From positions 1 to 6,611 of the forward strand of contig MFSB01000021.1 of the NCBI GenBank assembly GCA_001784735.1: DNA of 6,611 nt, read 5' to 3'. The stretch's first letter is position 1. Each line of letters opens with the position of its first letter. Source of the stretch: Candidatus Moranbacteria bacterium RIFCSPLOWO2_12_FULL_48_12. GTDB taxonomy: Bacteria > Patescibacteriota > Minisyncoccia > Moranbacterales > UBA1568. Both the position numbers and the translations under genes were made by a program. Below, one piece after another: positions 1 through 4,992 of the stretch. Under the pieces are notes generated by a model, which worked only from the letters and a program-made list of their open reading frames with translations, did not search any database and was not told the origin of the DNA.

Positions 1-54
1 AGAACAGGAGTACATCAAATTTCACCAAGAACAGGAGTACATCAAATTTCACCA
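1..54. repeat. Two perfect tandem copies of a 27-bp unit, plus a decayed third start
   Basis: Bases 1-27 and 28-54 are identical, beginning AGAACAGGAGTACATC. The following AGGACA resembles the start of a third, degenerate copy. The unit is nine codons long, so copy-number change keeps the reading frame of the gene ending at 76. The array starts exactly at the window edge, so more copies may lie upstream. No spacers are present, so this is not a CRISPR. Confidence 0.9.
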
Positions 55-76
55 AGGACAGCTCGCGTTGTTGTAA
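2..76 (+). CDS. 3' end of an unrecognised protein with a C-terminal nonapeptide repeat
   Basis: This frame is open from the window edge to a TAA at 74-76. It encodes EQEYIKFHQ twice, then GQLALL. Only 24 residues are visible, so no family can be named. The gene assignment rests on three things seen directly: the 27-bp repeat is an exact multiple of three in this frame, the stop lies three bases upstream of a strong intrinsic terminator, and the next gene has its own ribosome binding site downstream. The repeat is rich in Glu, Gln, Tyr, Lys and His, and could form a short amphipathic tail. The frame starting at base 1 also stays open across the repeat but runs on through the terminator, which makes it less likely. 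Confidence 0.55.
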   Translation, partial: EQEYIKFHQEQEYIKFHQGQLALL

Positions 77-78
77 TA

Positions 79-111
79 CCTCGCGGCTTGCCGCGAGGAT
101 TATTTATTTTT
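79..111 (+). terminator. Rho-independent terminator
   Basis: A perfect 8-bp GC-rich stem, CCTCGCGG (79-86) with CCGCGAGG (91-98), has a 4-nt loop CTTG and is followed by the T-rich tail ATTATTTATTTTT. It sits directly after the stop codon at 74-76 and should end the upstream transcript. The gene at 126 follows closely, and no separate promoter is evident for it in the short gap. Confidence 0.85.
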
Positions 112-125
112 AGGGAGGGAATGCA

Positions 126-401
126 ATGTCCTGTAATCCAAAGCGTTTTTGTGATATGGGCAGCGACAAGCCGTTTCAGTCCACACTCCGATCTCCTGAT
201 GGCTACAAGCCGCTAGGCACGACTCTCCACCTATTTAGAAAAATAGACGAGGAGAGGGCTATAGGTATCAAGGAGATTAATTTGCAGACGGGCGAGGTTA
301 TATATGAAGAACACCAGCATACATTCGCTGCCTCTACCTTAGTCACGGAGCTTCCCATTATCTTGCCCAAGCTGAAAAAACCGGGCAGGAGATCGGTGTA
401 A
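126..401 (+). CDS. Hypothetical 91-residue protein
   Basis: I do not recognise this protein. It is supported by a strong Shine-Dalgarno (AGGGAGGG, 112-119) about 6-7 nt before the ATG at 126, and by a clean stop at 399-401 shortly ahead of a promoter. The product is soluble-looking, with no signal peptide or membrane helix. The N-terminal third carries two cysteines (residues 3 and 9) and many polar residues. The middle (about 30-62) has alternating charged and hydrophobic residues that suggest beta strands (LHLFRKI, IGIKEINL, GEVIYEE). The tail is basic and Pro-rich (LPKLKKPGRRS). The gene lies between a terminator and the promoter of the next small gene. With no promoter of its own visible, it may depend on read-through from upstream. 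A chance ORF cannot be excluded, but the ribosome binding site argues against it. Confidence 0.55.
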   Translation: MSCNPKRFCDMGSDKPFQSTLRSPDGYKPLGTTLHLFRKIDEERAIGIKEINLQTGEVIYEEHQHTFAASTLVTELPIILPKLKKPGRRSV

Positions 402-413
402 ACGGATGAGCAC

Positions 414-445
414 TTGACAGTTTATTGTTTTCTTATCTATAGAAT
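414..445 (+). promoter_or_regulatory. Sigma-70-type promoter
   Basis: A consensus -35 box, TTGACA (414-419), is followed after 18 bp by TATAGA (438-443). The overlapping TAGAAT (440-445) is a better -10 match but gives a 20-bp spacer. Transcription would begin around 450 and produce the small membrane-protein gene at 499, and possibly argS if the hairpin at 665-698 is read through. Confidence 0.65.
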
Positions 446-498
446 GGTATTACGGGGGTATCAGGATGAATACTATCGTCCCTTTACAGGAGATCGCC

Positions 499-639
499 AT
501 GGAAACAGGAGCCATTGATTGGTTATTGGACGTGATGTCCTGCATGTCGCTGTGGGAACGTGGGGTTGCGATTGGCCTTTTTACCTTCATCGTTTTCTAC
601 GCGTTCGGGCCGTCACTGAAGGCCACTCTCGGTGTTTGA
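499..639 (+). CDS. Small single-pass membrane protein, 46 aa (57 aa if started at 466)
   Basis: An open frame ends at TGA 637-639. The start at 499 is preferred because AGGAG (488-492) sits 6 nt before it. An in-frame ATG at 466 would give 57 residues, with a weaker G-rich stretch (454-458) upstream. The product has an N-terminal acidic/amphipathic segment (METGAIDWLLDVMSCMSLWE), then a hydrophobic helix of about 18 residues (GVAIGLFTFIVFYAFG), and a short tail containing one lysine. This looks like a one-helix inner-membrane protein. I recognise no family. A strong promoter lies upstream and a hairpin with a pyrimidine tail lies downstream, so it has the layout of an independent transcription unit. 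A longer reading of argS in another frame would cover this stretch, but that extension has no start signal. Possible roles such as a holin-like protein, toxin or membrane-complex subunit are guesses only. Confidence 0.6.
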   Translation: METGAIDWLLDVMSCMSLWERGVAIGLFTFIVFYAFGPSLKATLGV

Positions 640-664
640 GCAACGCCGACCCGCCCCACCTACA

Positions 665-720
665 CTGCCGAACGTCGTTAACCACACGGCTTCGGCAGCT
701 TTCTTTTCTCTTCCCTTTTC
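665..720 (+). terminator. Probable intrinsic terminator or leader hairpin ahead of argS
   Basis: CTGCCGAA (665-672) pairs perfectly with TTCGGCAG (691-698) across an 18-nt loop, followed by a pyrimidine tract that includes CTTTCTTTTCTCTTCCCTTTT. It lies 26 bases after the small membrane-protein stop and about 50 bases before the argS start. It could end the small transcript. Since no clear promoter lies between it and argS, it could also act as an attenuator in the argS leader. The large loop and interrupted T-run make it weaker than the 79-111 terminator. Confidence 0.55.
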
Positions 721-752
721 GGCTTTTGTACGGTACGATAAGGAGTATGAAA

Positions 753-2426
753 ATGATTTTGGAACAGCAAATCAGGAGTGTTTTGGGAGAAATGCAAAAA
801 GCAGGAACGCTGCCTGTCTTTGAGGTGCCGGAAATCCGGGTGGAGCGGCCCAAAGAAGAGCAATTCGGGGAGTATAGCTCGAATGTGGCTTTGATGTTTG
901 CCAAACAAGCGGGGAAGAGTCCGATGGAGTTGGCGGAAACTATCAGACAACAGCTGCTTTATTTGTGTCATTCCGAGAGCAGCGAAGCGGAATCGAGGAA
1001 TCTCGAGATCCCTCGGCAAGCTCGGGATGACAATGAGAAACTCTTTGAAAAGATTGAAGTGGTGAAGCCCGGATATATTAATTTTTATCTTTCCCAAAAA
1101 GCTTTGGGCGCTGTTGTGAGAGAAGTGCTGGCAAAAAAAGAGCGGTATGGGGAAAGCGAAATCGGCAATGGCATCAAGGTAAATAACGAATTCATTTCCG
1201 CCAATCCGACCGGACCGCTCCATCTCGGCAATGGGCGCGGGGGATTTTATGCCGATGTTCTTTCACGCGTGCTGCGCAAAGCCGGGTTTGAGGTTACAAA
1301 CGAATATTATATAAATGATGCGGGGGAACAGATCTTGAAGCTGGGACACAGCGTGCTCAAGGATAGCGAAGCGGTTTATAGCGGCGAATATATAGATGAG
1401 CTTAACAAACGACTGACGACTGACGACTTAAAACAAAAAGTGAAAGAAGTGGGAGAAAAGGCGGCGGGAATTGTGATGGAGGAAATGATCAAGAAAACGC
1501 TTCAGGAAAAGATGCAAGTATCGTTTGATGTCTTCACTTCGGAGAAGAAAGATATCGAAGAGAATGGATATATCAATAAAGCGCTTGAGATATTGCGTGC
1601 GAAAGAAAATTTGGTTTATGAAAACGAGGGAGCATTGTGGTTGAAAACAACTTTGTATGGTGATGATAAAGACCGCGTTCTCCTGAAGCAAGATGGAGCG
1701 AAGACCTATCTCGCTTCTGACTGTGGGTATATTCTGTACAAGATGGAACGCAGCTTCGAGCGTATCATCGAAGTCTGGGGAGCGGATCATCATGGTTATG
1801 TGGCGCGTTTCAGAGCAGCGGCGCAAGCGCTCGGGTTTACCGGAAAAGTGGATTTCATCCTGGTGCAGCTGGTGAAACTGGTGAAAGATGGGGAAGAAGT
1901 CCGGATGAGCAAGCGGGCGGGGAATGTGATTACGATCGATAAACTGATCGAGAAAGTAGGGCATGATGTGGCGCGTTTTTTCTTTCTTCTGTATGCGCCG
2001 GAAACTCAGATGAATTTCGATCTCGGGCTGGCCGAAGAACGATCACAAAAGAATCCGGTATTTTATGTGCAGTATGCGCACGCGCGCCTCTCGAGTATCC
2101 TTCGCAAGGCCGAGGAAGAAGGCTTGGCAAAAACGAGCGGTGATCTGAATCTTCTCGTCCACCCGAAAGAGCGGGAGTTGATTTGTGAATTGCTCTTTTT
2201 CCCCGAATTGATGGAAACGATTGCGCGTGATTTTACCGTGCACCGCCTGCCGCAGTATGCTATCCGCCTGGCGGACAAGCTGCACTCTTTTTATGCTGAT
2301 TGTCGCGTACTCAACGGAGAGAATAAAGAGCTTTCGCTGGCGCGGTTGGAGCTTATCAAAGCGGTGAAAGTTGTTTTGGCCGAGACGCTTGATGTGATGG
2401 GGATTGCGGCCCCGGAGAAAATGTGA
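753..2426 (+). CDS. argS: Arginyl-tRNA synthetase
   Basis: This cytosolic class Ia synthetase attaches arginine to tRNA-Arg using ATP. The product is 557 residues, a usual length for bacterial ArgS. In order it shows: the N-terminal tRNA-binding domain (about 1-115); the first catalytic signature SANPTGPLHLGNGRG (149-163), with HLGN as the HIGH motif; conserved NEYYINDAG (183-191) and VWGADHHGYV (341-350); the KMSKS-loop equivalent RMSKRAGN (384-391); and the helical anticodon-binding domain with YVQYAHARL (438-446), ending in the family-typical VMGIAAPEKM. The start at 753 is chosen because AGGAG (741-745) lies 7 nt upstream. The ATG at 747 is too close to it, and the frame upstream to 519 has no start signal and no ArgS-like residues. 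Residues 70-93 come from a palindromic repeat element inserted in frame. Catalytic motifs are intact, so the enzyme is probably active. Confidence 0.97.
   Translation: MILEQQIRSVLGEMQKAGTLPVFEVPEIRVERPKEEQFGEYSSNVALMFAKQAGKSPMELAETIRQQLLYLCHSESSEAESRNLEIPRQARDDNEKLFEKIEVVKPGYINFYLSQKALGAVVREVLAKKERYGESEIGNGIKVNNEFISANPTGPLHLGNGRGGFYADVLSRVLRKAGFEVTNEYYINDAGEQILKLGHSVLKDSEAVYSGEYIDELNKRLTTDDLKQKVKEVGEKAAGIVMEEMIKKTLQEKMQVSFDVFTSEKKDIEENGYINKALEILRAKENLVYENEGALWLKTTLYGDDKDRVLLKQDGAKTYLASDCGYILYKMERSFERIIEVWGADHHGYVARFRAAAQALGFTGKVDFILVQLVKLVKDGEEVRMSKRAGNVITIDKLIEKVGHDVARFFFLLYAPETQMNFDLGLAEERSQKNPVFYVQYAHARLSSILRKAEEEGLAKTSGDLNLLVHPKERELICELLFFPELMETIARDFTVHRLPQYAIRLADKLHSFYADCRVLNGENKELSLARLELIKAVKVVLAETLDVMGIAAPEKM
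966..1032. repeat. Palindromic repeat element inserted in frame within argS
   Basis: The terminal inverted repeats are TGTCATTCCGAG (966-977) and CTCGGGATGACA (1021-1032), with one G/A difference. Inside is the perfect palindrome TCTCGAGA (1001-1008). The translated segment CHSESSEAESRNLEIPRQA, continuing RDD, replaces what should be a short link between helix MELAETIRQQLL and strand KIEVVKPGYINFYL of the N-terminal domain. From memory, similar dispersed elements with this sequence style occur in many environmental bacterial genomes, usually between genes. Insertion inside coding sequence is reminiscent of the Rickettsia palindromic elements. Membership of a named family is not established here. 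Confidence 0.85.
1409..1428. repeat. Heptanucleotide tandem repeat ACGACTG inside argS
   Basis: ACGACTG occurs twice in full and a third time as ACGACT. It encodes the RLTTDDL stretch of ArgS (about residues 220-226), in the region after the first half of the catalytic fold. A 7-bp unit is not a multiple of three, so slippage by one unit would shift the frame. It may be a small acquired sequence or coincidence. Confidence 0.6.
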
Positions 2427-2448
2427 AGCAGCGCGTAGCGCGAGCGGA

Positions 2449-2555
2449 ACCCCGCACTAAAAACGATCAATCAGAGTTTTTAGGAAATAATTATTAAAAG
2501 AAAGGAAAATGTTCGAACCATTATTCAAAAAGTGTTAGTTATTTAGTGCAGGGGT
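2449..2555. repeat. Inverted-repeat-bounded segment (possible miniature mobile element)
   Basis: ACCCCGCACTAAA (2449-2461) and TTTAGTGCAGGGGT (2542-2555) are inverted copies differing only by one extra base. They enclose about 80 bp of AT-rich DNA. Inside are a further perfect inverted repeat, CTAAAAAC (2457-2464) with GTTTTTAG (2476-2483), and the palindromes AATAATTATT (2486-2495) and GTTCGAAC (2511-2518). There is no credible gene within. The right end lies just before the TATAAT box of the next small gene. The shape fits a MITE-like element or a structured RNA/DNA region. I see no clear target-site duplication. Confidence 0.4.
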
Positions 2556-2566
2556 GATACTATAAT
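2539..2566 (+). promoter_or_regulatory. Promoter with consensus -10 upstream of the 49-aa gene
   Basis: TATAAT (2561-2566) matches the -10 consensus perfectly. A weak -35, TTATTT (2539-2544), lies 16 bp upstream, and TGAT sits just before the -10. The start of transcription would be near 2573. The downstream gene begins at 2625, leaving a leader of about 50 nt. The promoter partly overlaps the right end of the inverted-repeat segment. Confidence 0.5.
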
Positions 2567-2569
2567 CCA

Positions 2570-2596
2570 TTCGCCAGCGGACGAAGACTCTTTTTT
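2570..2596 (+). other. Small hairpin followed by a T-run in the leader of the 49-aa gene
   Basis: TTCGCC (2570-2575) can pair with GG..CGAA (2579-2585, one bulged A), followed by GACTC and six Ts (2591-2596). It resembles a weak terminator, but it lies at the predicted transcription start of the next gene. It could serve transcripts coming through from argS, or be chance. Confidence 0.25.
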
Positions 2597-2624
2597 AAAA
2601 TAAAAAGTTAAAAAATAAGCAAAA

Positions 2625-2774
2625 ATGATCAAAAAATACAAACAGAGGAAAAAATACAAACGAAAACTCGGCTTTGATGAGAAGCTGCTTCATTTCGTGG
2701 TCAAGGTAGTCGGCTCGGCGGCTCTCTTTTTTATCGCCGCTATCGGTATGGATGCGTACCGCATGTTTCATTAA
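2625..2774 (+). CDS. Small basic single-pass membrane protein, 49 aa
   Basis: The frame runs from ATG 2625 to TAA 2772-2774. The N-terminus is strongly basic (MIKKYKQRKKYKRKLG: nine Lys/Arg in 16 residues). It is followed by an amphipathic stretch, FDEKLLHFVVK, and a hydrophobic helix (VVGSAALFFIAAIGM), then the polar end DAYRMFH. By the positive-inside rule the N-terminus should be cytoplasmic. There is no Shine-Dalgarno: the leader is almost pure A/T, which is common in Patescibacteria-like genomes. The case for a real gene is the consensus TATAAT box about 60 bp upstream and the higher-GC, codon-like composition against AT-rich flanks. I recognise no family. The basic face could bind nucleic acid or acidic lipids, but that is speculation. 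Confidence 0.6.
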   Translation: MIKKYKQRKKYKRKLGFDEKLLHFVVKVVGSAALFFIAAIGMDAYRMFH

Positions 2775-2808
2775 GAGGTTTTTTTCTGGAATTTACCTAA
2801 AAAACAAG

Positions 2809-2846
2809 TGTACACTATTTTCCGCGACCGCGGAAAATAGTGTACA
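2809..2846. repeat. Perfect 38-bp palindrome (18-bp arms)
   Basis: TGTACACTATTTTCCGCG (2809-2826) is exactly repeated in inverse (2829-2846) around a central AC. As RNA it would form a long stem of about 17 bp with a 4-nt loop, ending about 20 nt before the phosphatase start. Downstream on the + strand there is no T-run. Read on the - strand the hairpin is followed by CTTGTTTTTT, so it could terminate transcription in that direction, but no - strand gene is seen. It could be an operator, an mRNA-stabilising stem or a repeat element. Confidence 0.9.
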
Positions 2847-2867
2847 AAAGCAAAGGATGCCTATATT

Positions 2868-3761
2868 ATGATTACCTTCTATCTGGTGCGGCACGGCGAG
2901 TCTGAAAACAATGTATTGAACATTGTTAATTCTCTGCCGGAAGAGAAAAAGTACCATCTTACTGAGAAGGGGCGCAAACAAGTTGAAAAAACAGCCGCGT
3001 TGCTTGTCCCCAAGCATATAGATGTGATTATCGCTTCACCGCTTCTGCGTACTCGCGAAACGGCTGAAATCATCTCTCTCAAAATAGGCTTGCCGGTCAT
3101 ATTCGATGGACGCTTATGCGAACTAGGCAATGGCATATTCAACAATCGGCCGATACGGGAATTTTTGGAGAAGTACCCCGATCCGCATATGCGCGTCAGC
3201 CCCGATCCCGCAGATGGCGTAGAAAGCTTGATAGATATGCGGGGTCGTTTGGAAAGTTTTCTCCATGATGCAGAAAAGCAGTATGCCAACAAAAAAGTAG
3301 TTGTTGTCTCACACGCTGACCCGATCGAACAATTGTATGGCATTCTCACGAACAAAAGTCCCGGTCAAGCAGCTTCTGGGCCGTTACCTAAAAATGCTTC
3401 ACATATGGAAGTAGAATGGAAGGTGTATTCTAAAAAGAGGCTTTTATTTATCTGTAGCGCCAATATGATGCGTAGCCCGACGGCTGAGGATTTGTTCAAA
3501 GATTCTGAAAAATACGAGACAAAAAGCGCTGGCATTCTCGATATGGCCGTGGTAAAAGTAACCCAGGCACACATAGATTGGGCGGATACCATATTTATCT
3601 TTTCTGAAAAAGAGAATGGGCATCTTACCTATCTCAGACGGCACTTTGATATAGCCGGGAAAGAAGTCATTGATTTGGGCATCCCAAACATATATGATAG
3701 AGGGGATCCAGAGCTGGTGCGATTGCTCAAGGGGAAGCTGGCAAAATTTTTAGATGAATAA
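2868..3761 (+). CDS. Fused histidine phosphatase and low-molecular-weight tyrosine-phosphatase-like protein
   Basis: This 297-residue protein contains two phosphatase domains. Residues 1 to about 165 match the histidine phosphatase (phosphoglycerate-mutase-like) family: LVRHGES (6-12) with nucleophile His9, LTEKGRKQ (31-38), ASPLLRTRETAE (56-67), Glu85 in CELGNG, and the second catalytic His149 in VVSHAD. Residues about 188-297 resemble the short (about 110-aa) LMW-PTP-like family: RLLFICSANMMRSPTAE (191-207) contains the CX5R(S) phosphate loop (Cys196, Arg202). VTQAHIDWAD follows, then IPNIYDRGDPEL (272-283), where an Asp (277 or 280) may be the general acid. The substrate is unknown: it could be phosphoprotein, sugar phosphate or nucleotide. 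A purine-rich AAAGGA (2852-2857) lies 10 nt before the start. The gene overlaps the HIT gene by 8 nt, implying coupled translation. Both active sites look intact. Confidence 0.88.
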   Translation: MITFYLVRHGESENNVLNIVNSLPEEKKYHLTEKGRKQVEKTAALLVPKHIDVIIASPLLRTRETAEIISLKIGLPVIFDGRLCELGNGIFNNRPIREFLEKYPDPHMRVSPDPADGVESLIDMRGRLESFLHDAEKQYANKKVVVVSHADPIEQLYGILTNKSPGQAASGPLPKNASHMEVEWKVYSKKRLLFICSANMMRSPTAEDLFKDSEKYETKSAGILDMAVVKVTQAHIDWADTIFIFSEKENGHLTYLRRHFDIAGKEVIDLGIPNIYDRGDPELVRLLKGKLAKFLDE

Positions 3762-4215
3762 AATGCTGTATACAGAATATCTTGCACAATCTAGAGAAGA
3801 TGGCTGTCACTTCTGTAATCCGCGTGACCGGAAGTTTGTCGAAAATGATGGAGCTTACCTCACCTACGGTATCGCTCCCTATCATAAGCATCATTTGCTC
3901 GTCATTCCGAAAAAACACGCGCAGTCTTTTATGGAGCTCACCCGGGAGGAAGCGGAGCAGGTATGGGATATCATCCGCAAAGCCAGCGCTGTCTTGCTTG
4001 AATTGGTGTACGAAAGCTACACGGTAATCGTCCGCGAAGGGAAAAACGAAGCTAAGACTATGGAGCACGTGCATTATCATGTCATTCCGGATATTCACAT
4101 CGGGGATTTGGATCATGAAGGCAAAGAGCGCGTCGTGATGACCGAAGGAGAAATACAAGCGGTATCAGAAGATATCGAGAATGCAATGCAAAAACTGACA
4201 TTCACTGGATTATAG
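3754..4215 (+). CDS. HIT-family (histidine triad) hydrolase or nucleotidyl transferase
   Basis: This 153-residue protein has the family signature HVHYHVIPD (105-113), a His-x-His-x-His triad in which the middle or last His acts as nucleophile on nucleotide alpha-phosphates. It also shows the typical N-terminal CHFC (18-21) as a likely zinc site with later histidines (His55 and the triad region), and the conserved GIAPYHKHHLLVIPKKH (39-55). Length and layout fit HINT/Fhit-type nucleotide hydrolases. The exact branch (dinucleoside polyphosphatase, AMP-lysine hydrolase, GalT-like) cannot be told from the sequence. The ATG at 3754 overlaps the end of the phosphatase gene. The ATG at 3763, two bases past that stop, would shorten the protein by three residues and is equally possible. 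No near Shine-Dalgarno is seen, so translation is probably coupled to the upstream gene. Confidence 0.93.
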   Translation: MNKMLYTEYLAQSREDGCHFCNPRDRKFVENDGAYLTYGIAPYHKHHLLVIPKKHAQSFMELTREEAEQVWDIIRKASAVLLELVYESYTVIVREGKNEAKTMEHVHYHVIPDIHIGDLDHEGKERVVMTEGEIQAVSEDIENAMQKLTFTGL

Positions 4216-4270
4216 TGTTAAGGATTTTTTGTTTTTACAAAATTGCTTGTCACTTCTGATGTCCTTTTCG

Positions 4271-4306
4271 CCCATTTCTCCCATTCACCCCATTATTCCC
4301 CTTTCC
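4271..4306. repeat. 9-bp CCCATTNNN array upstream of the four-helix-bundle gene
   Basis: CCCATT starts at 4271, 4280 and 4289 with exact 9-bp spacing, then a variant CCCCTT at 4298. The three bases between copies vary. The array ends 7 bases before the ATG at 4314, where a ribosome binding site would normally be. The same motif occurs inverted within the gene and again downstream. Confidence 0.85.
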
Positions 4307-4313
4307 TATTCTT

Positions 4314-4982
4314 ATGATCAAGCCTTCTCGCAAACCATACGGCTATAGAGATCTTCTGGTGTACAAAAAAGCTGAACATTTACAATTATCTTGTGCCAAG
4401 TTGACCCATCAATTTCCAAAAACGAAAACCCTGATCGCTCTGGCTGACCAGATGGATCGTTCCGCCCGCTCGACAAAGCAGAACATCGTCGAAGGCTGGA
4501 AACGGAATTCGACCAAGGAGTATTATGATTTTCTGGGATTCTCGATAGGCGCCAACACGGAATTGGAAGAAGATTGCAACGACATATGTAAGGGGATGTA
4601 CCCGGAACTAATGGGGGTAAAGGGCGTAATGGGGGAAAGGGGAGTAAAGGGACTGCAAGAAATGGGAGGAAAGGGAGAAAGGGGGGAAATGGGGAAAACG
4701 TGGAAAATCGAGGATATCGAAACGTTGAAATTCTATCCGATGGATTTGAGTTTGTCGCCAGCAGTACAATTAAAGTTACAGTGTAAAGAGCTCAATTTTC
4801 TTTTTGATCGGTTGCAGAAATCACTCCTAGTCAAGATGGAAAGCGAGCAAACTTTATCTGTGGGTGATAAATTCAGATTGCATGAGCAACAAGCAAGGAA
4901 AGAGCAAGATGCCGAAGAAGTGATTCTCGTCCAGTATGGCCTCAAACGCCTGGAAGATGGTAGAGTAGTAAAAAACGAATAG
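4314..4982 (+). CDS. S23-like four-helix-bundle protein with a repeat-encoded insert
   Basis: This 222-residue protein has the hallmarks of the S23/IVP-type four-helix-bundle family: YRDLLVYKKAEHLQLSCAKL (11-30, helix 1), HQFPKTKT then LADQMDRSARSTKQNIVEGW (43-62, helix 2, with the typical I-R/S-R-A-S-x-x-N-I-x-E-G pattern), KEYYDFLGFSIGANTELEED (68-87, helix 3) and PAVQLKLQCKELNFLFDRLQ (149-168, helix 4). Family members are usually about 110-130 residues. Here a Gly-rich insert (100-128) lies between helices 3 and 4, and a charged tail (about 175-222) extends the C-terminus. Relatives were first noted in 23S rRNA intervening sequences, and one branch (Avd) works in diversity-generating retroelements. 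Neither context is present here, so the function is unknown. There is no Shine-Dalgarno: the start is preceded by a pyrimidine-rich 9-bp array. Confidence 0.85.
   Translation: MIKPSRKPYGYRDLLVYKKAEHLQLSCAKLTHQFPKTKTLIALADQMDRSARSTKQNIVEGWKRNSTKEYYDFLGFSIGANTELEEDCNDICKGMYPELMGVKGVMGERGVKGLQEMGGKGERGEMGKTWKIEDIETLKFYPMDLSLSPAVQLKLQCKELNFLFDRLQKSLLVKMESEQTLSVGDKFRLHEQQARKEQDAEEVILVQYGLKRLEDGRVVKNE
4611..4697 (+). repeat. In-frame 9-bp G-rich array encoding (M/K/R)-G-X triplets
   Basis: About ten units of three codons encode MGV KGV MGE RGV KGL (then QE) MGG KGE RGE MGK, with Gly every third residue apart from one slip. On DNA the unit is NNNAATGGG or NNNAAAGGG, the reverse complement of the CCCATT and CCCTTT motifs flanking the gene. 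There are at least nine runs of three or more G, so G-quadruplex formation in the non-template strand and mRNA is plausible. The array is collagen-like by period only: no proline is present. Confidence 0.9.
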
Positions 4983-4992
4983 AATTTATTCT

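Noticed and set aside
519..752. Extended N-terminus for ArgS beginning at 519
   Set aside because: The extra residues do not resemble ArgS. The stretch contains another gene and a hairpin, and AGGAG points to the start at 753.
640..752. T-box riboswitch controlling argS
   Set aside because: Only one simple hairpin is present. The conserved T-box sequence and specifier stem are not seen and the leader is too short.
678..1223. Long open frame on the - strand across argS, and similar - strand frames at 1428-1964, 2879-3355, 5073-5516 and 5605-6168
   Set aside because: All lie opposite well-supported genes and show no family motifs or start signals, so they are complementary-strand shadows.
2509..2538. 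Nine-residue ORF (MFEPLFKKC) as a leader peptide
   Set aside because: A purine-rich site lies close upstream, but spacing is short. There is no run of regulatory codons, and it sits inside the inverted-repeat segment.
4203..4230. Terminator after the HIT gene (CACT..AGTG then T-run)
   Set aside because: The stem is only 4 bp, AT-flanked and overlaps the stop codon. It is too weak to call.
4314..4982. Ribosomal-RNA intervening sequence carrying an S23 gene
   Set aside because: The flanks are protein genes and C-rich arrays, with no 23S rRNA sequence.
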